The position numbers and the translations under genes were made by a program. A stretch of DNA of 64,000 bases from Melitaea cinxia (Eukaryota; Arthropoda; Insecta; Lepidoptera; Nymphalidae), in assembly GCF_905220565.1 (NCBI RefSeq), contig NC_059421.1, positions 4,235,501 through 4,299,500 of the forward strand, read 5' to 3'. The notes under the pieces were generated by a model. It saw nothing but the letters and a program-made list of their open reading frames with translations, had not been told where the DNA came from and did not search any database. This document shows positions 44,020 through 55,971 of the stretch, piece by piece. Numbering within the stretch: position 1 is the stretch's first letter; the number at the start of each line of letters is the position of its first letter.

Positions 44020-44800
44020 AAGTGTGTAATTTTCTCAGGGAAAACCGTGAAAGGCTGCTAGAATTTAATACATAAAAATAAGTCAGTTTTCTATATTCTT
44101 CAGGTTTAACTTAATAGTCTTATTACAAGTCTAGTAGATATAGAGAAAATTCTTACTCAGAGACGAATTGCACGCGCATGGTTAAATGCAAAATAACGAA
44201 AATACAAAGCAGCTGTGACCATCCTGTCACTTTAAGCGCACTTTAATACAGTTATATAAGACAAGTTCAAGTTTTTACTAACTTGTAGAAAAGTTTTCTC
44301 AAACTATGAGATAGCACAGATGAAATACTTTTTTAATGAAAGCTTTGTTGTTTTTTTTTTTTTTTTTTTTGATAAAAATATCTAAGAAACGAACAGATGA
44401 GTTATATATAAAGTTTTATGAATACTGCCATTTAATATACTTAGCAAGTCAAGGGCTAGAAATAAATTAAAAAGGTATAAGACTGATTCGATATGAACTA
44501 AGGCGACATTGACAAAATCCTTTGTGTAGTATTAGTTCATCATTCAAGCATCATTCAAGCATCATTGAAAAGTACATTGCCAAAAAAAGTTTAAGAATTT
44601 TGAAAAAAATAATATCCAAATTTGAGAAAGTCACCAACTTTGTTTTGGTCAAAGATCGTGTCTTTATACATTTAAATTCAACCAGTTATCAAAAGACGCT
44701 CTCTTTGTTCTTCGCAAATCTGCAGACCACAGGGTTAATTTTACAATCTGTAGCTTGCGTAGTGGGCATTTTGCACTCCAGTCTATTTTTATTACCTTTC
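44020..44800. other. Unassigned AT-rich DNA
   Basis: No gene. The 106-codon frame at 44522-44842 has no ATG-supported motif and runs into a Helitron-like piece. Confidence 0.4.
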
Positions 44801-44807
44801 TTCATAC

Positions 44808-44966
44808 CATTTATTAACCTAAAAACTATTGGACCGATTTAAAAAAATCTTTCTCCAGGATAATACTAGGTTTTCACTGAGTGGTATAGGCTATATTTTA
44901 TTGATAGGAAACGTAACAGCCAAAATCGTATATACCACGCAAGCGAAGCTGCGAACCGAAAGCTAG
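44808..44966 (+). mobile_element. Helitron-like 3' fragment with CTAG end
   Basis: TTAACCTAAAAACTATTGGA, GGTATAGGCTATATTTTATT and ACCGAAAGCTAG followed by T. Confidence 0.55.
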
Positions 44967-45489
44967 TATCAAATAAAATTGTAAACATATTCTGTTAATT
45001 TTCTAATACAATAATGCCGTAACTAAATTTCTTACAATATTTTGTACAAGCGATTACGTATTTAAATTTCTCTAATGTTCTGGGTTAAGGGCTAACCACT
45101 ATATATCTGCTTTCTACGATTCTCAAAAATTATATTTAGGTTGTAATCTCGACCGTACCGATTAATCTCATTCGTGTTTCTTTCATTCTACGTAACATTA
45201 CAAACCGTGATATTTTGACACTGTTCGAAGTCAAAACGAATAAATACGGTTAAATAAATAATGTTTTTATATTACAGAGAAATTACTTCTCAAATTATTT
45301 AGTAATTTTACAGAAAATTTCCACAAGAGAAATTTAACTTAATTGAATTATGTAATAACATAATAATAACACTGTTAGTAGTAAAATATGTATCATTAAG
45401 TAGGAGTTTTGATATTTGCTTATTACATAAACAAGGCACAGTAATTAATTGCCGTCAATAATTAATTGTGTTTGCTCGCAAACGAAAAA
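44967..45489. other. Unassigned AT-rich DNA
   Basis: Nothing recognised. Confidence 0.4.
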
Positions 45490-46368
45490 AACCGACTTCA
45501 ATTACATCGACGAGTGATACAACGTAGATCGACGAAAAAATACTCAAGTAACTGCGCGTTATCAAAGATTACTCAAAAATTAGTTATCAGATCTCAATGA
45601 AATTTATATGTGACCACATGACAAACATCAGCTTTCGATTAAATTAAAAATTATTAAAATCGGTACACCAAGTAAAAAGTTATTGCGGATTTTCAAGAAG
45701 TTCCCTCGATTTCTCTGGGATCCCATTATCAGATCCTGGTTTCCTTATCATGGTACTAAACTAAGGATATCTTCTTTCCAACAAAAAAGAATTATCAAAA
45801 TCGGTACACCCAGTAAAAAGTTATTGCGGATTTTCAAGAATTTCCATCAATTTCTCTGGGATCCCATCATCAGATCCTAGTTTCCTTAACACGATACCAA
45901 ACTAGGGATATCTCCTTTCCAACAAAAAAAGAATTATCAAAATCGGTACATCCAGTAGAAAGTTATGCGGTATAATACAACGTAGGTCGAAGAAAAAAGC
46001 GTCAAGTCATCATTACAGCCTATACAGTCCACTGCTGGACATAGGCCTCCACAAGTTAACGCCAAAAATAACGTGAACTCATGTGTTTTGCCCATAGCCA
46101 CCACGCTGGGCAGGCGGGTTGGTGACCGCAGTACTGGCTTTGTCGCACCGAAGACGCTAGCGTCAAGTAAAAACGCATTATTAGGTATAGCTCGAAAAGT
46201 AGTTGTTAGATCTCAAATAAATTTAAATGGGACCAATTGACACACACCACCTTTCGATTAAAAGAAAATTTGTCGAAATCGCTCCACCCAGTCAAAAGTT
46301 CTGATGTAACATACATAAAAAAAAAATACAGTCGAATTGAGAACCTCCTCTTTTTTTGGAAGTCGGTT
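45490..46368. mobile_element. DNA element with AACCGACTTC inverted ends and internal tandem repeats
   Basis: The left end AACCGACTTC (45490-45499) matches the complement of the right end GAAGTCGGTT (46359-46368). Inside are about 2.2 tandem copies of a 141-142 bp unit. TCGGTACA occurs at 45660, 45801 and 45943, each followed by a CAGTARAAAG-like stretch and GGGATCCCAT blocks. An RTE-tailed insertion (46008-46158) interrupts it. There is no transposase. A partial relative lies at 29965-30300. Confidence 0.6.
46008..46158 (-). mobile_element. Short RTE-tailed insertion with target-site duplication
   Basis: AGCGTCAAGT flanks it (45998-46007 and 46159-46168). The insert is the element's 3' 150 bp and stops within the hairpin arm, after GTCGCACCGAAGACGCT, three bases further than the copy at 43859. 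Confidence 0.8.
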
Positions 46369-46612
46369 AAAAAAAATGACTGAGTGCGACAATGACGATC
46401 TTATTTGATTATTAGCTGACGCCGCAAACGTTATTTTGTCATATATGTTATTAACCCTCTTAATCACCTCTTATAATTTAGGAGTATGAAAAATAAATGT
46501 TGGCCGATTCTCAGACCTACCCGATATGCACACAAAATTTCATAAAAATCTGTCCATCCGTTTCGGAGGAGTATATTAACTAACATCGTGACACGAGAAT
46601 TTTATATTATAA
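46369..46612 (-). repeat. Helitron-like fragment, reverse
   Basis: At 46490-46612 the plus strand reads AAATTTCATAAAAATCTGTC and GACACGAGAATTTTATATTA, the complement of CTCGTGTCAC as at 29409. Only one end of the element is present. Confidence 0.45.
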
Positions 46613-47551
46613 GATTACAGTCATTTTGTGACTTATTTTCGTCAATTCGGAACCTATTCTAATATATATATTTTAATTAATATAGTAGAAAACATTTACT
46701 TCTTAGTAAAAAAAAAAGAATAAATGCAGTCGATTTCATTACGACGGTTGATTTAAATTTTAATGATTACAATTGCCCGTGTCGACACCTTGGGTAAATC
46801 TCCGCTACGAAGTAGAACCCGTACCATCACGCCTATTCCACCGCGGCCGTTCAGAGTTCAACCATCCCATCTTAACATTTTGGTAAAAAGCTAACGCGGT
46901 GTTGCAAAATTAAAATAACTAAGTGCACTGAATGCGTTACGGAACTAACGAAGCAACGTTTTATAAAGGCATCCTAGTTAGTTTTAGTTTATTTAAAAAA
47001 ATTCAACGCCTTTTTTGTTTCTCTGTATTTCTGTTGAAATAATTTTATTACTCGGTACATTTTTTATTTTGTTAAAAACTTAATGTTTTAATACGGTTAG
47101 TTTTTATTGCGTTTTATAATAATGTTACGTTCAGAAAGTTTAAAGTAAACTTGTTGAATAATTTTTTTAAGGAAAATAACTAATGTTTATTTTAGGAACT
47201 GTTTTTTAAAGAATAAAAAATGCGATTCTAAGGAAATTACTGCTACAGTCTGCTTTCTTTTTCAGACATATTTAATAACTTCGTGAGTCTCTAGCCGACT
47301 TTGAACAAGAAAAAAATTCTTATTCAACTATAGTTTTGGTATACACTACACTGCATTCTTGCAATATGTTAACCGAAACCTATACAACTCTTCAAGGAAT
47401 TATCTTAACTTTTACAAACTAAAATATAGGATTTCTGCGTTACTTTTTGCGTTTACGACTTTACATTTCGAACTTAGAATGTGTTTTTATGATAAGTTAT
47501 AGAGATGTACTTAATAAGTGTTAACTTATTTATTTCGACGACGAAAGCATA
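46613..47551. other. Unassigned DNA with a GC-rich patch
   Basis: Bases 46775-46870 are GC-rich (ATTCCACCGCGGCCGTTCAG) and may be a reversed SINE head, but no clean A and B boxes were found. The rest is AT-rich. Confidence 0.35.
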
Positions 47552-47766
47552 TTAGTAAATTAATAAGCGCTTCACACTCAACGGCCCCCAGTAGGACTTT
47601 CTCCTGTGTCGGGTGTCCGGAAATACACACAATACACAAGCACAAACGCCCAGACCACGATAAATATCTATATGGCCGATACAAGTGTCTGTCGTAAGCG
47701 GGGATCAAACCCGCAACGGCCAGCGCATCAACCAGTGCTGTGACCGCTGCGCCAACGCGTCGTCAA
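47552..47766 (-). repeat. tRNA-headed SINE, second subfamily, complete
   Basis: On the minus strand: GACGACGCGTTGGCGCAGCG, B box GCGGGTTTGATCCCCGC, GTGGTCTGGGCGTTTGTG, a CCGGACACCCGACACAGG block and TGAAGCGCTTATTAA. All blocks are present in order. Confidence 0.75.
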
Positions 47767-48013
47767 AATATATTATATATTTAACAAAATTTGGTCTATT
47801 ATATTATATATACATCAATAGAATCCAAATATTTTCTTTGTTACTTTTTATTTATTTCTTCTTTAATTTTATATTTAATTTAAAAAAAAATTTAAGCATG
47901 TACTTCCAGAAAACAATACCATTGGTTGTTAAATTTTAACGTAGACATGTTAATATTGATCGCATAATTACAAGTGTATAAATATATGCAAGAAAACTAT
48001 TTTTCGACATACT

Positions 48014-48165
48014 TTAACGACGCGTCAGACACTGGCTTTGGCGCTGGCTTTCGTAGGTTTACTCGTGACATTTTCATAGGCCATCCAGATATTCGTTACA
48101 GTTTGGGCGTTTGTGCTTTTTGTTTTGTGTGTTTCTAATTCCTCGATACAAGAATAATTTGTTAT
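48014..48165 (+). repeat. tRNA-headed SINE, second subfamily, decayed
   Basis: AACGACGCGTCAGACACTGG, GGTTTACTCGTGAC (degraded B box) and GTTTGGGCGTTTGTGC. Confidence 0.55.
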
Positions 48166-48517
48166 TTAATCTATTTCAATAGAGAAAGTCTTAACTGCGT
48201 GTAAGTAAAGTAAAAAATTTCTATTACAGATAATTGGTTCTCTTATGTTACCTTTAAAACAAAAGAACGATGAATAGAATTCTTTTATTTTGTCGTTTAT
48301 ATGTTTAATATTTTATTGCACAATTAGATTTATATAAAGAAATATACAGGTGGTATTTTTTTATCTCTTACAGATAACCCCTGACAGTAGAGGAAATATT
48401 TAATAACATGACACAACTAGGTAAGTGGGCCAAATAGTAATATTACTTGACTCATTCTATAGGAGCATTACATGCGCTGGTATGGTCACCTGGTTGTCGA
48501 AGTGTATAATATTATAA
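48166..48517. other. Unassigned AT-rich DNA
   Basis: Nothing recognised. Confidence 0.4.
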
Positions 48518-48790
48518 GCTGTTTGGCTACGGCAGTAAAGAACATAGCCAATCCCTCTTTTCCCGTGGCTGTCGTAAGAAGCGACTAAGGGACAACACAG
48601 TTCCACTACCACCTTTGGAACTTAAAAAGCCGACCGATGGCGGAATAACCATCCAACTGCTGGCTTTAAAATACACAGGTCAAAGACGGGCAGCAGTGTC
48701 TTCGTGCGACAAAGCCAGCCCTGCGGTCACCAACCCGCCTGCCCAGCGTGGTGATTATGGGCAACACACATGAGTTCACGTCATTTTTTA
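48518..48790 (+). repeat. RTE-tailed short element lacking its tail
   Basis: It starts GCTGTTTGGCTACGGCAG and is colinear with 28583-28920 up to GAGTTCACGTCATTTTT, where it ends abruptly before the GGCCTATGTCC tail. No target duplication was found. Confidence 0.65.
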
Positions 48791-48837
48791 AATAATTCAT
48801 TAGCCCTGCGATTAATTGCATATTTTTCATAGTACGT

Positions 48838-49178
48838 ACGATTCAGTCTATAACATTCCACTACTGGGCATAGGCTTCTTTCTTCATATACGAGAAGGAA
48901 TGGAGCTTAATCCACCACGCTGATCCACTGCGGGTTGGTAGATATATCCCCTAATATAAGTAACAATCGCTTTCAGATGTATATGACAACAACCGGGACA
49001 GACAGCTTAACGTGCTTTCCGAGGCACGGTGGGGAGACCTACGAGGACACACCTCCAAACCGAAAAGAAATATTTTTACATATAAAAATATCGATTTTGA
49101 GCGGCAAATGAACCCGTAAACGTCAGTGTTTTAGGCGCGTACATGGTACGCGCACCACTACGCCAGAGCGGTTGTTAA
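48838..49178 (-). repeat. tRNA-headed SINE with a different head
   Basis: The left part is the usual tail and body (complement of CACTACTGGGCATAGGC, then ATGACAACAACCGGGACAGA). The right part on the minus strand is a distinct tRNA-like head, CTCTGGCGTAGTGGTGCGCG with B-box-like ACGGGTTCATTTGCC. The same tail therefore serves at least two heads. Confidence 0.65.
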
Positions 49179-49604
49179 CATAACAAAAACGTACATTAAG
49201 TTATATATATAAAATAGTTTTAACATAACTTATCTAATCCATATTGGCTATTTCTAACATTAGTTAGTCCTTAAGACTCTAGTCTTAAGGACGTCTTATT
49301 CCAAAACGTTCTTATATTTTTACACTAATGTAAATACTAATAATATAAAGGAGTACGAAGGTAGTACAAAGGTTAAACAAAACGCTCAATAAATAAAAGT
49401 TAAAACTAAGATAACGTGTAGTTTCAAAACAGCATGCTACATACATATGTACGTACATATTTACGTAAGATAAAATAGCTTCTCTGTTCTGTAAGCTGAA
49501 GACGCAAGTGAACTGTAGCACCACGGATATAGTTACCCGAAGAAATTTAGTTTGAATTAAAGTATTTAAAATATTTTAGTATATCACTATTTTTATGATA
49601 ATTA
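49179..49604. other. Unassigned AT-rich DNA
   Basis: Nothing recognised. Confidence 0.4.
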
Positions 49605-49886
49605 CTAGCTGTGCCCGCGACATCTTCCGAGTGGAATTAACCAAAAAAGATTTTTTTTATTTCGTAGACTTCTAAAATAAATAAATTTAAAAAATAAAAG
49701 TAGCCTAAGTTACTCCTTATTATATCAGCTATCCGCCAGTGAAAGTCCGCTCAAAATCGGTCGAGCCGTTTCAGAGATTAGCCGGAACAAACAGACCGTG
49801 TATTGTATCCATCCATATGCATTTAGTAAAAAAAGCGTTATTTTAATATTACAAACAGACACTCCAATTTTATTAATTTGTATAGA
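49605..49886 (-). mobile_element. Non-autonomous Helitron-like element, near complete
   Basis: On the minus strand it begins TCTATACAAATTAATAAAAT (TC start), contains TTGTTCCGGCTAATCTCTGA and ACTTTCACTGGCGGATAGCT, and ends GATGTCGCGGGCACAGCTAG next to T. TC...CTAG ends, an A/T insertion site and no target duplication fit Helitrons. Confidence 0.65.
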
Positions 49887-52009
49887 TATAGATTGAAGGA
49901 AGTCCATCTATTTTGTACATTCGTTTAATAAACGTACTTTCGTTGATTTAAACAAAGTTAAAATATCCGTGATAGTCGTGCAATTTTTATATTATTCCAT
50001 CAGTTGCATTAAATCAGTTGCAACGATATAGTTTATATTATTATGTTACCTATAATCGCACAATTCTTGTTACAATTTTGCTTTTAAGAGTCACGGAAAA
50101 CTCGATTCTCGATTCGATCTCGATTGTTTTAATAAAAAAAGTAGTAAAAAAGCTTATATCGCTGTATACAATGAATCAATCAAGCTGATTAGTTAACAAA
50201 AAGTATCCAAGAAAAACTTAGGTACTCGAACTAAGTACAAGAAGTTCTAACATGAAAAACTACAGGCTAGCACTTATTCCAAGCGAAAGTTAGTTATTGC
50301 TGTTTATCACAAGAAAGATCCTTAATGAATTACTTAATATTCTTAAATATTGAAAAAACCTATAGCTATTTTTATATTCTTAAATATTGAAAAAACCTAT
50401 AGCTATTATCTTGTACAAAAACAGACGGGTCACAAAATTTTTTAATTTAAAAGTAAAAATCAAGTTATTGAAAACTAAAAAAAAACTAAAAAATTTCTTC
50501 TAAGAGTTAATTGTTATAAAGTTCTGAAATGGCACATTAGACAATAGACTATTATTAAATGAAAATAAACACGACAAAACTTTCAATTTAAACCTGAGTT
50601 GAGTTTTACTCAATAGTTCTTAAAAATTACCAAAAGACGAAATTATTTCATCAATATTGGTTATCTTTGTAACAAAAACTTTAAGTTTCTAAAATGACAA
50701 TAAATGTACATATCCCCGACTCGCCTCGATGTTCACAAAGTCTTTTCCAGTTAACTTAAGTCTAAAGCACGTTTATGTTCAAAAGACTGCTCCACTGCAT
50801 TGTGTTACCTTCACGATAATACCTGTACTCACTGCTTAGCGCCAGACTTACTCCCAACATAAGCGCCTACATAGCCTCTACACTTCCAACTTATAGTCGC
50901 ATTCGGTAGGTAATGAAACTCTTAGTGATATATTGACCTATTTGTTTACCCATTTTATTTAAAAATACAAAGTAAATGTACAAAATTTGTTCTTGTATAA
51001 TTAAAACTAGAATTGGCTTTTCTAGAAACTGCGTCGTTTGATTCGAAAAATTTAAAAAAAAATAGAACAAATTTATGTGAATAGGTTTGTAGAACACAAA
51101 CAATGTTTATACGGTTAAATAACATTAAAAATAAAAACAAATATTGAATACACAACAATAACAAAAAAAAAATTACTCTTAAAGGGAAATTTAAATTTAC
51201 AAAAAAAAACACATTGTTTCCACAAGTCCTTTTAAATGAATTCAAAAGTTCCTTCAAGTAAAGATATTTACGACCGTCCGGCGTCTTTTCATACGTCTCT
51301 TTTATAAAACCCAAAGTATATTTAAAATAATAAGCTCATTGTATCATCGAAATATTAAATCATTCCTAAGTCTCTTAGCCAAAAATGTGTCAGTCGTTAT
51401 TCCTACACGAACCTGTTTAATTCAAGCGCTTTTCACGTTTTGAATTATTAATAACGGTACTCAGATACCTTGTTCCTTTAGATATTGAATTAATGGACTA
51501 CTAACTTGTAAGTTTATCGAAAAATATATCTTAACAATAGAATAATAGAGTTCAGAAACGAATGAAGAGAGAATGCCAATGAAGTAAAAATTCTACACGG
51601 AAAACTCTTGGTTGGAAAATGCAGGGCAGAAACTACGAATATGAAATTAAAACTTGTTCATTAAGCAACGACCGACTTCTATACGAATGTTTGAATGTGC
51701 TTTGTATATTTTTGTTTTTTACCTCAAAGCTAAGAAAAATACGATTTAAACGGCAATAAATAGTGCTGTTTACTTTGTTATGAAAGTTTTAAAAATTAAG
51801 CGAAATGAAAAGAATTAATCTTTATTACAATTAGATATTTTGTGTATTTTATTTCAAAGGAGAAAATTGTTTCTCATATGATATGCAATCATAATACTAA
51901 ATAATATTTCGGCAGTTTTTTAATACTTATAATATTTTTCAATTCCAATTTGTTAAGAATTTTTATAATAACTTTCAAACTTAGTATAAATTTTGATCGA
52001 TCAATTCAA
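49887..52009. other. Unassigned AT-rich DNA
   Basis: 2.1 kb without a recognisable gene. A 37-base unit (ATTCTTAAATATTGAAAAAA...) is duplicated in tandem at about 50339-50408. The 119-codon minus-strand frame at 50955-51314 is phenylalanine/leucine-rich, AT-driven and without motif. Confidence 0.4.
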
Positions 52010-52093
52010 TCTGTAACATCCTACTGCTGGGCATAGGCCTCTTTGTCCATGTAGGGGAAGGATCACAACTTAATCTACCACGCTGCTTCATTT
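52010..52093 (-). repeat. SINE tail fragment, reverse
   Basis: The plus strand reads TGTAACATCCTACTGCTGGG, CATAGGCCTCTTTGTCC and CTACCACGCTGCTTC. Confidence 0.65.
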
Positions 52094-52140
52094 TAATTTT
52101 AGCGAGATCTGACTAATACTGTTTGAGCTGTGTCTAACAA

Positions 52141-52265
52141 TATGTAATAATAATTGACTCTTTATTATATACATAAAAAGAAGTTTACAATTTATAAAAC
52201 AATACAAAAAAGAAATGTACAATCTCTTCTAGACAACGAGCGTAGAGGAAATAATGTGAAAAAAG
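52141..52265 (-). repeat. LINE 3' tail fragment
   Basis: ATAATAATTGACTCTTTATT and ATCTCTTCTAGACAAC match the order of the tail at 4283-4545, in a more decayed copy. Confidence 0.4.
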
Positions 52266-54135
52266 CGGAAAGGGTATACAGAATTAAAAAAATGTATAAT
52301 TAAATTCGACCACGTTGATGCCCATTTTGTTATCAATTAATGTTAAATAAACTCGGTTTTTTTTTTTATCAAGAACAAACAAAATTTACGATGTTTAGAC
52401 ATTATAAATCTAGATTTAAATATTCTGACTGAGAAAACTTATTAGTAAACCTGAAAAATTTAAAAATCACACAGGAAAATTTAATGAGAATAGTTTTTAA
52501 ATTATTAAACAGAAAAACCGTATAAACCGTGAAGTGAAAAGATTCAATTTATGCTGATTTCTCGTGACGTGTCTCATTAGCGTGTCATTCTCTCTCGACG
52601 ATGATATCAACAGCCTGTCTCGGTTGTATTGATGGTTCTGATTTCTGTTTAATTAATGTTTAAGGATTAACCTTTTAAGTTTGAGAGAAATGGATTATCG
52701 TATTATTGTTAGCGCAACGTAGTTATAGATTTGTGATAAAGATAGCAACGAAAAAGAAAAAATATTTCAGCACTGTTCAGCGTTCTGATTTTATATTGCA
52801 TTTTTATTATTTAATTTGATATTAAGATATTATAAAAGAGTGAACAGTTGACAACAAATAAATTTTAGTCACGAAGTAAATCAAATGATTTACTATCAAA
52901 TTATTTAATAAAAAAATGAACGTCCCACAGTCAACGATACCCAGCAGGATTAAACGATGTCAGGGGTCGGAAAAGACTCATATAGGTGAACCGGCATTTG
53001 AATTACTTTGAACTATGTTAAAGAGAAATAGTTATAAAACAATTGGATGGAGAGACTAAAATTGGCTTTTCGTGATAAGATAGTTATATCGAATTAGTTT
53101 TGTCGACATAAACAACAAGATAAGTTTTATATTAAAAAACAATAGCAATCACTGAAACATAAAAACCACAGAATCACATATCCATACTAAACTTGTATTG
53201 AAAGAAGAAAAAAAATAAGATTCTAAATCTTATTTCCAAAAAGCCACTGGACGCTTCTAAACATATTATATAAAATTATATATTATTATATAAAAGTATA
53301 ATATTATATTATTAAGTTAGAACATGAGAGGATTCCTATCGACTAAGTAGTCGAAGCCAATAAAAAAAATTGAATTTCCTCCAGAAGACTGGGAATCGAC
53401 AAAGTTGTATTAAGTTTTGACTTCGCTACACTCGGAATTTATAAGAAGCGAACTTTGTTTATATTACTTTTTTACGGTTTCTGTGATTCAGCGACCCACA
53501 AAATTAGTATTGAAAATAGGGAGATGTATATTTTTGTGATAAATAAAGTGATTGTTGAGATTTAAAGCCCGATGATTTGATAGACGTTTTAACTTTGGTA
53601 AAATTATGGCCGACGGCCAACGACGGGCGAGATAGGCAGTCTGTTTTAGAAAACTAGGATTAGAAATAAAGACTTTAAAACAGTTAAACAAACACATTTA
53701 TTTTATGTTTCTTGCAAGAAGAGTTCTGTAAAATATGTAACATTTCTGAATATTAACGTACGCAAAAGTTTGCGAATCTGGTTCATATTTAACAAGTTTT
53801 TTGCAGAGCAAACTGCATTATGCAAGATTATGCACCAGATATGTCTTACTCTATTCAAATAGTAGAGCGGATCTTTTATTTTACCGAATATACTTTATTT
53901 TTCACGAAAATTGTTCTTTTTCAAATTAAGCATGTTTAACTAAATAATATTTAATAATCTAGTCATTAGTCATACATGACCATACTGGAATAAATCAGTA
54001 ATGAATAATTTTTTGTTTGTTTTTGTTGAAAAGTATTTCATTTGATTTATTTCTATTATTCCCTTAAAAAAATTTAATATTGTACACATTACAAATAAGA
54101 AAAGTTATACAGATTTTCGAATATGAACCTTTTTA
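52266..54135. other. Unassigned AT-rich DNA
   Basis: 1.9 kb with no recognisable gene or repeat. Confidence 0.4.
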
Positions 54136-54139
54136 CTAC

Positions 54140-54445
54140 TATGTCGTCAAACAAGCTTATAGCCCCTATGATAGTAAGTGGTTACCGTAGCCTATATACT
54201 CCTGCAACACCGAAAGCGTCGCAAGCGCATGCCGACCCCACCTTTGACCATCCCCAGGAGTTCTGGCCACCTTACTCATCACAAGAACACAATATACTTA
54301 AGATCAGTGTTTTTTAGCTGTGATATTTTATAAGGTCGACGTCTAAAGTAACGTATACCTATACCTAATACCTAATCTATAGACGTATAAAGTCAGGCAG
54401 CTCCAGGTTTTGAGAAGAATATTTCCTACTATGCGCTACCTCAGG
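54140..54445 (+). repeat. GATGGTAAG-family repeat
   Basis: ATGTCGTCAAACAAGCTTAT, GTGGTTACCGTAGCCTATAT, TCCTGCAACACCGAAAGCGT, CCCCAGGAGTTCTGG and AGGTCGACGTC. It is a diverged copy of 34442-34740. The 64-codon frame in it is incidental. Confidence 0.6.
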
Positions 54446-54984
54446 AAAACCTGTCTGTAAACGTTCCAATTTTGGGCACAAAAAAACGTGTATACGTGAA
54501 GGATTAGTGTTTAATCCACATGACTCTTTGAACTGATGATCATTTTCCTATCTAAATTAAATAATATAAACTCCATAATATCAATAGTATTCGAAGAAAG
54601 AAACTAAACAAAGAATGAAATCATTAAATCTCCTTATATTTGTATTGATTCAATATCGACAAACCCTACTCCAGTTTTATTAAACGAATGAAATTGTAAG
54701 TAACACTTACCCTTAATATATGACATCTATTTGACCTTCAATACACGTTAAACCAAAAGCCCTATGTTAACACTAAAAAAGACCCAGCATATGTTGTATT
54801 AGACAGAAATACGAGCAAAATCCAATAAAATATCGAAAATGCCACATTCTTATCCTAATCACATCCCTGTACCCTTCTCAAGCTCTGTCGCTTCTAATCC
54901 AATAACGTCGGCATAACGTAGGCTACGAGAATTCCGTTGTAATATTATTCCTTATTATCTACAAAGTTAATTTTTTTTAAATAA
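54446..54984. other. Unassigned AT-rich DNA
   Basis: Nothing recognised. Confidence 0.4.
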
Positions 54985-55100
54985 CTTGGTCGCCAAACCA
55001 GCGCACGGCTGATGGTACGCGATTACCGTAGCTTATAGACGCCTGCAACACCAGAAGCATTGCAAGCGCCTTTCCGACCCTATCCCTGATTCCCACCCAG
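54985..55100 (+). repeat. GATGGTAAG-family repeat, partial
   Basis: ACTTGGTCGCCAAACCAGCG, GATTACCGTAGCTTATAGAC and CTGCAACACCAGAAGCATTG. Confidence 0.65.
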
Positions 55101-55239
55101 GAACTTAAAATATATTAATTAAACATAAAAAAAGTTTGCTGTTTTTTTGTTGGAACTTGTACGTCACTTAATTAAAAAATAGACCCAAATGTGTATCATA
55201 TTTAGGTTTTTAACTTCCAATAAAGATTTATATAATTAG
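55101..55239. other. Unassigned spacer
   Basis: Nothing recognised. Confidence 0.4.
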
Positions 55240-55249
55240 TGTCGAGGTT

Positions 55250-55961
55250 ATGCTGTGTGGTTACGGTAATTAAGATTATAGCCACCCCCTCTCTTGCCAT
55301 AGGTGTCGTAAGAGGCGACTAAGGATTTTGTTCTGCTCCTGCATTCGTTTCATTTTCGGTTTGCAGAAGTATGATCATATTCCCATTACAGATCTCTCCT
55401 TAAATGGCTACCAATCCGTGAGCGTAGGAACTTGAGACTTCTTTGTTTATTCTTCACTATTCTATCCCCTCCTACTATCCCTTCTTACCTTAAATGTAAA
55501 TTCACTTCCCTTTCCGAATCTCATGAAAGATCTCTCCGCTCTTCAAATAATCTATCTCTTTCAAGGACTACCGTATTAATATATTTTAAATGGACAGCAC
55601 AAAATGTTTGATATTGTTTTTATTTATTTCGCTGACTTTGTGTGCATATTGAATTTTTATCTTGTTCCAGCTTTTTCAGTTGATTTTCTATTAGTTGTTC
55701 TTCACGCAGGCAGGGTTTTTGTTTTTTTTTTAATTATTATTTTATTGATTTTAATTTTGAACTGCTGGCTCTGAAATACACAGGCCGAAAACGGTCAGCA
55801 GTGTCTTCGATGCGACAAAGCCAGCCCTGTCGTCACCAACCCGCTTGCCCAGCGTGGTGACTATGGACAACACACATGAGTTCACGCCATTTTTGGCACT
55901 AGCTTGAGGAGGCCTCTGTCCAGCAGTGGACTGCGATAGGCTGAAGTGATGATGATGATGA
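55250..55961 (+). mobile_element. Chimeric RTE-tailed insertion with target-site duplication
   Basis: TGTCGAGGTT flanks the block (55240-55249 and 55962-55971). The first part (55250-55327) is the 5' head of the GCTGTGTGGC family and the last part (about 55758-55961) its tail with (GATGAT)n. Between them about 430 bp of unrelated sequence (55328-55757) replace roughly 75 bp of the normal element. The foreign piece is T-rich and may be another transposon fragment or a template-switch product. Confidence 0.7.
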
Positions 55962-55971
55962 TGTCGAGGTT

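Noticed and set aside
44522..44842. 106-codon frame as a host exon
   Set aside because: It runs into a Helitron-like repeat, lacks an ATG start at its beginning and shows no conserved motif.
50955..51314. 119-codon minus-strand frame as a gene
   Set aside because: Phe/Leu-rich translation of A-rich DNA without any recognisable domain.
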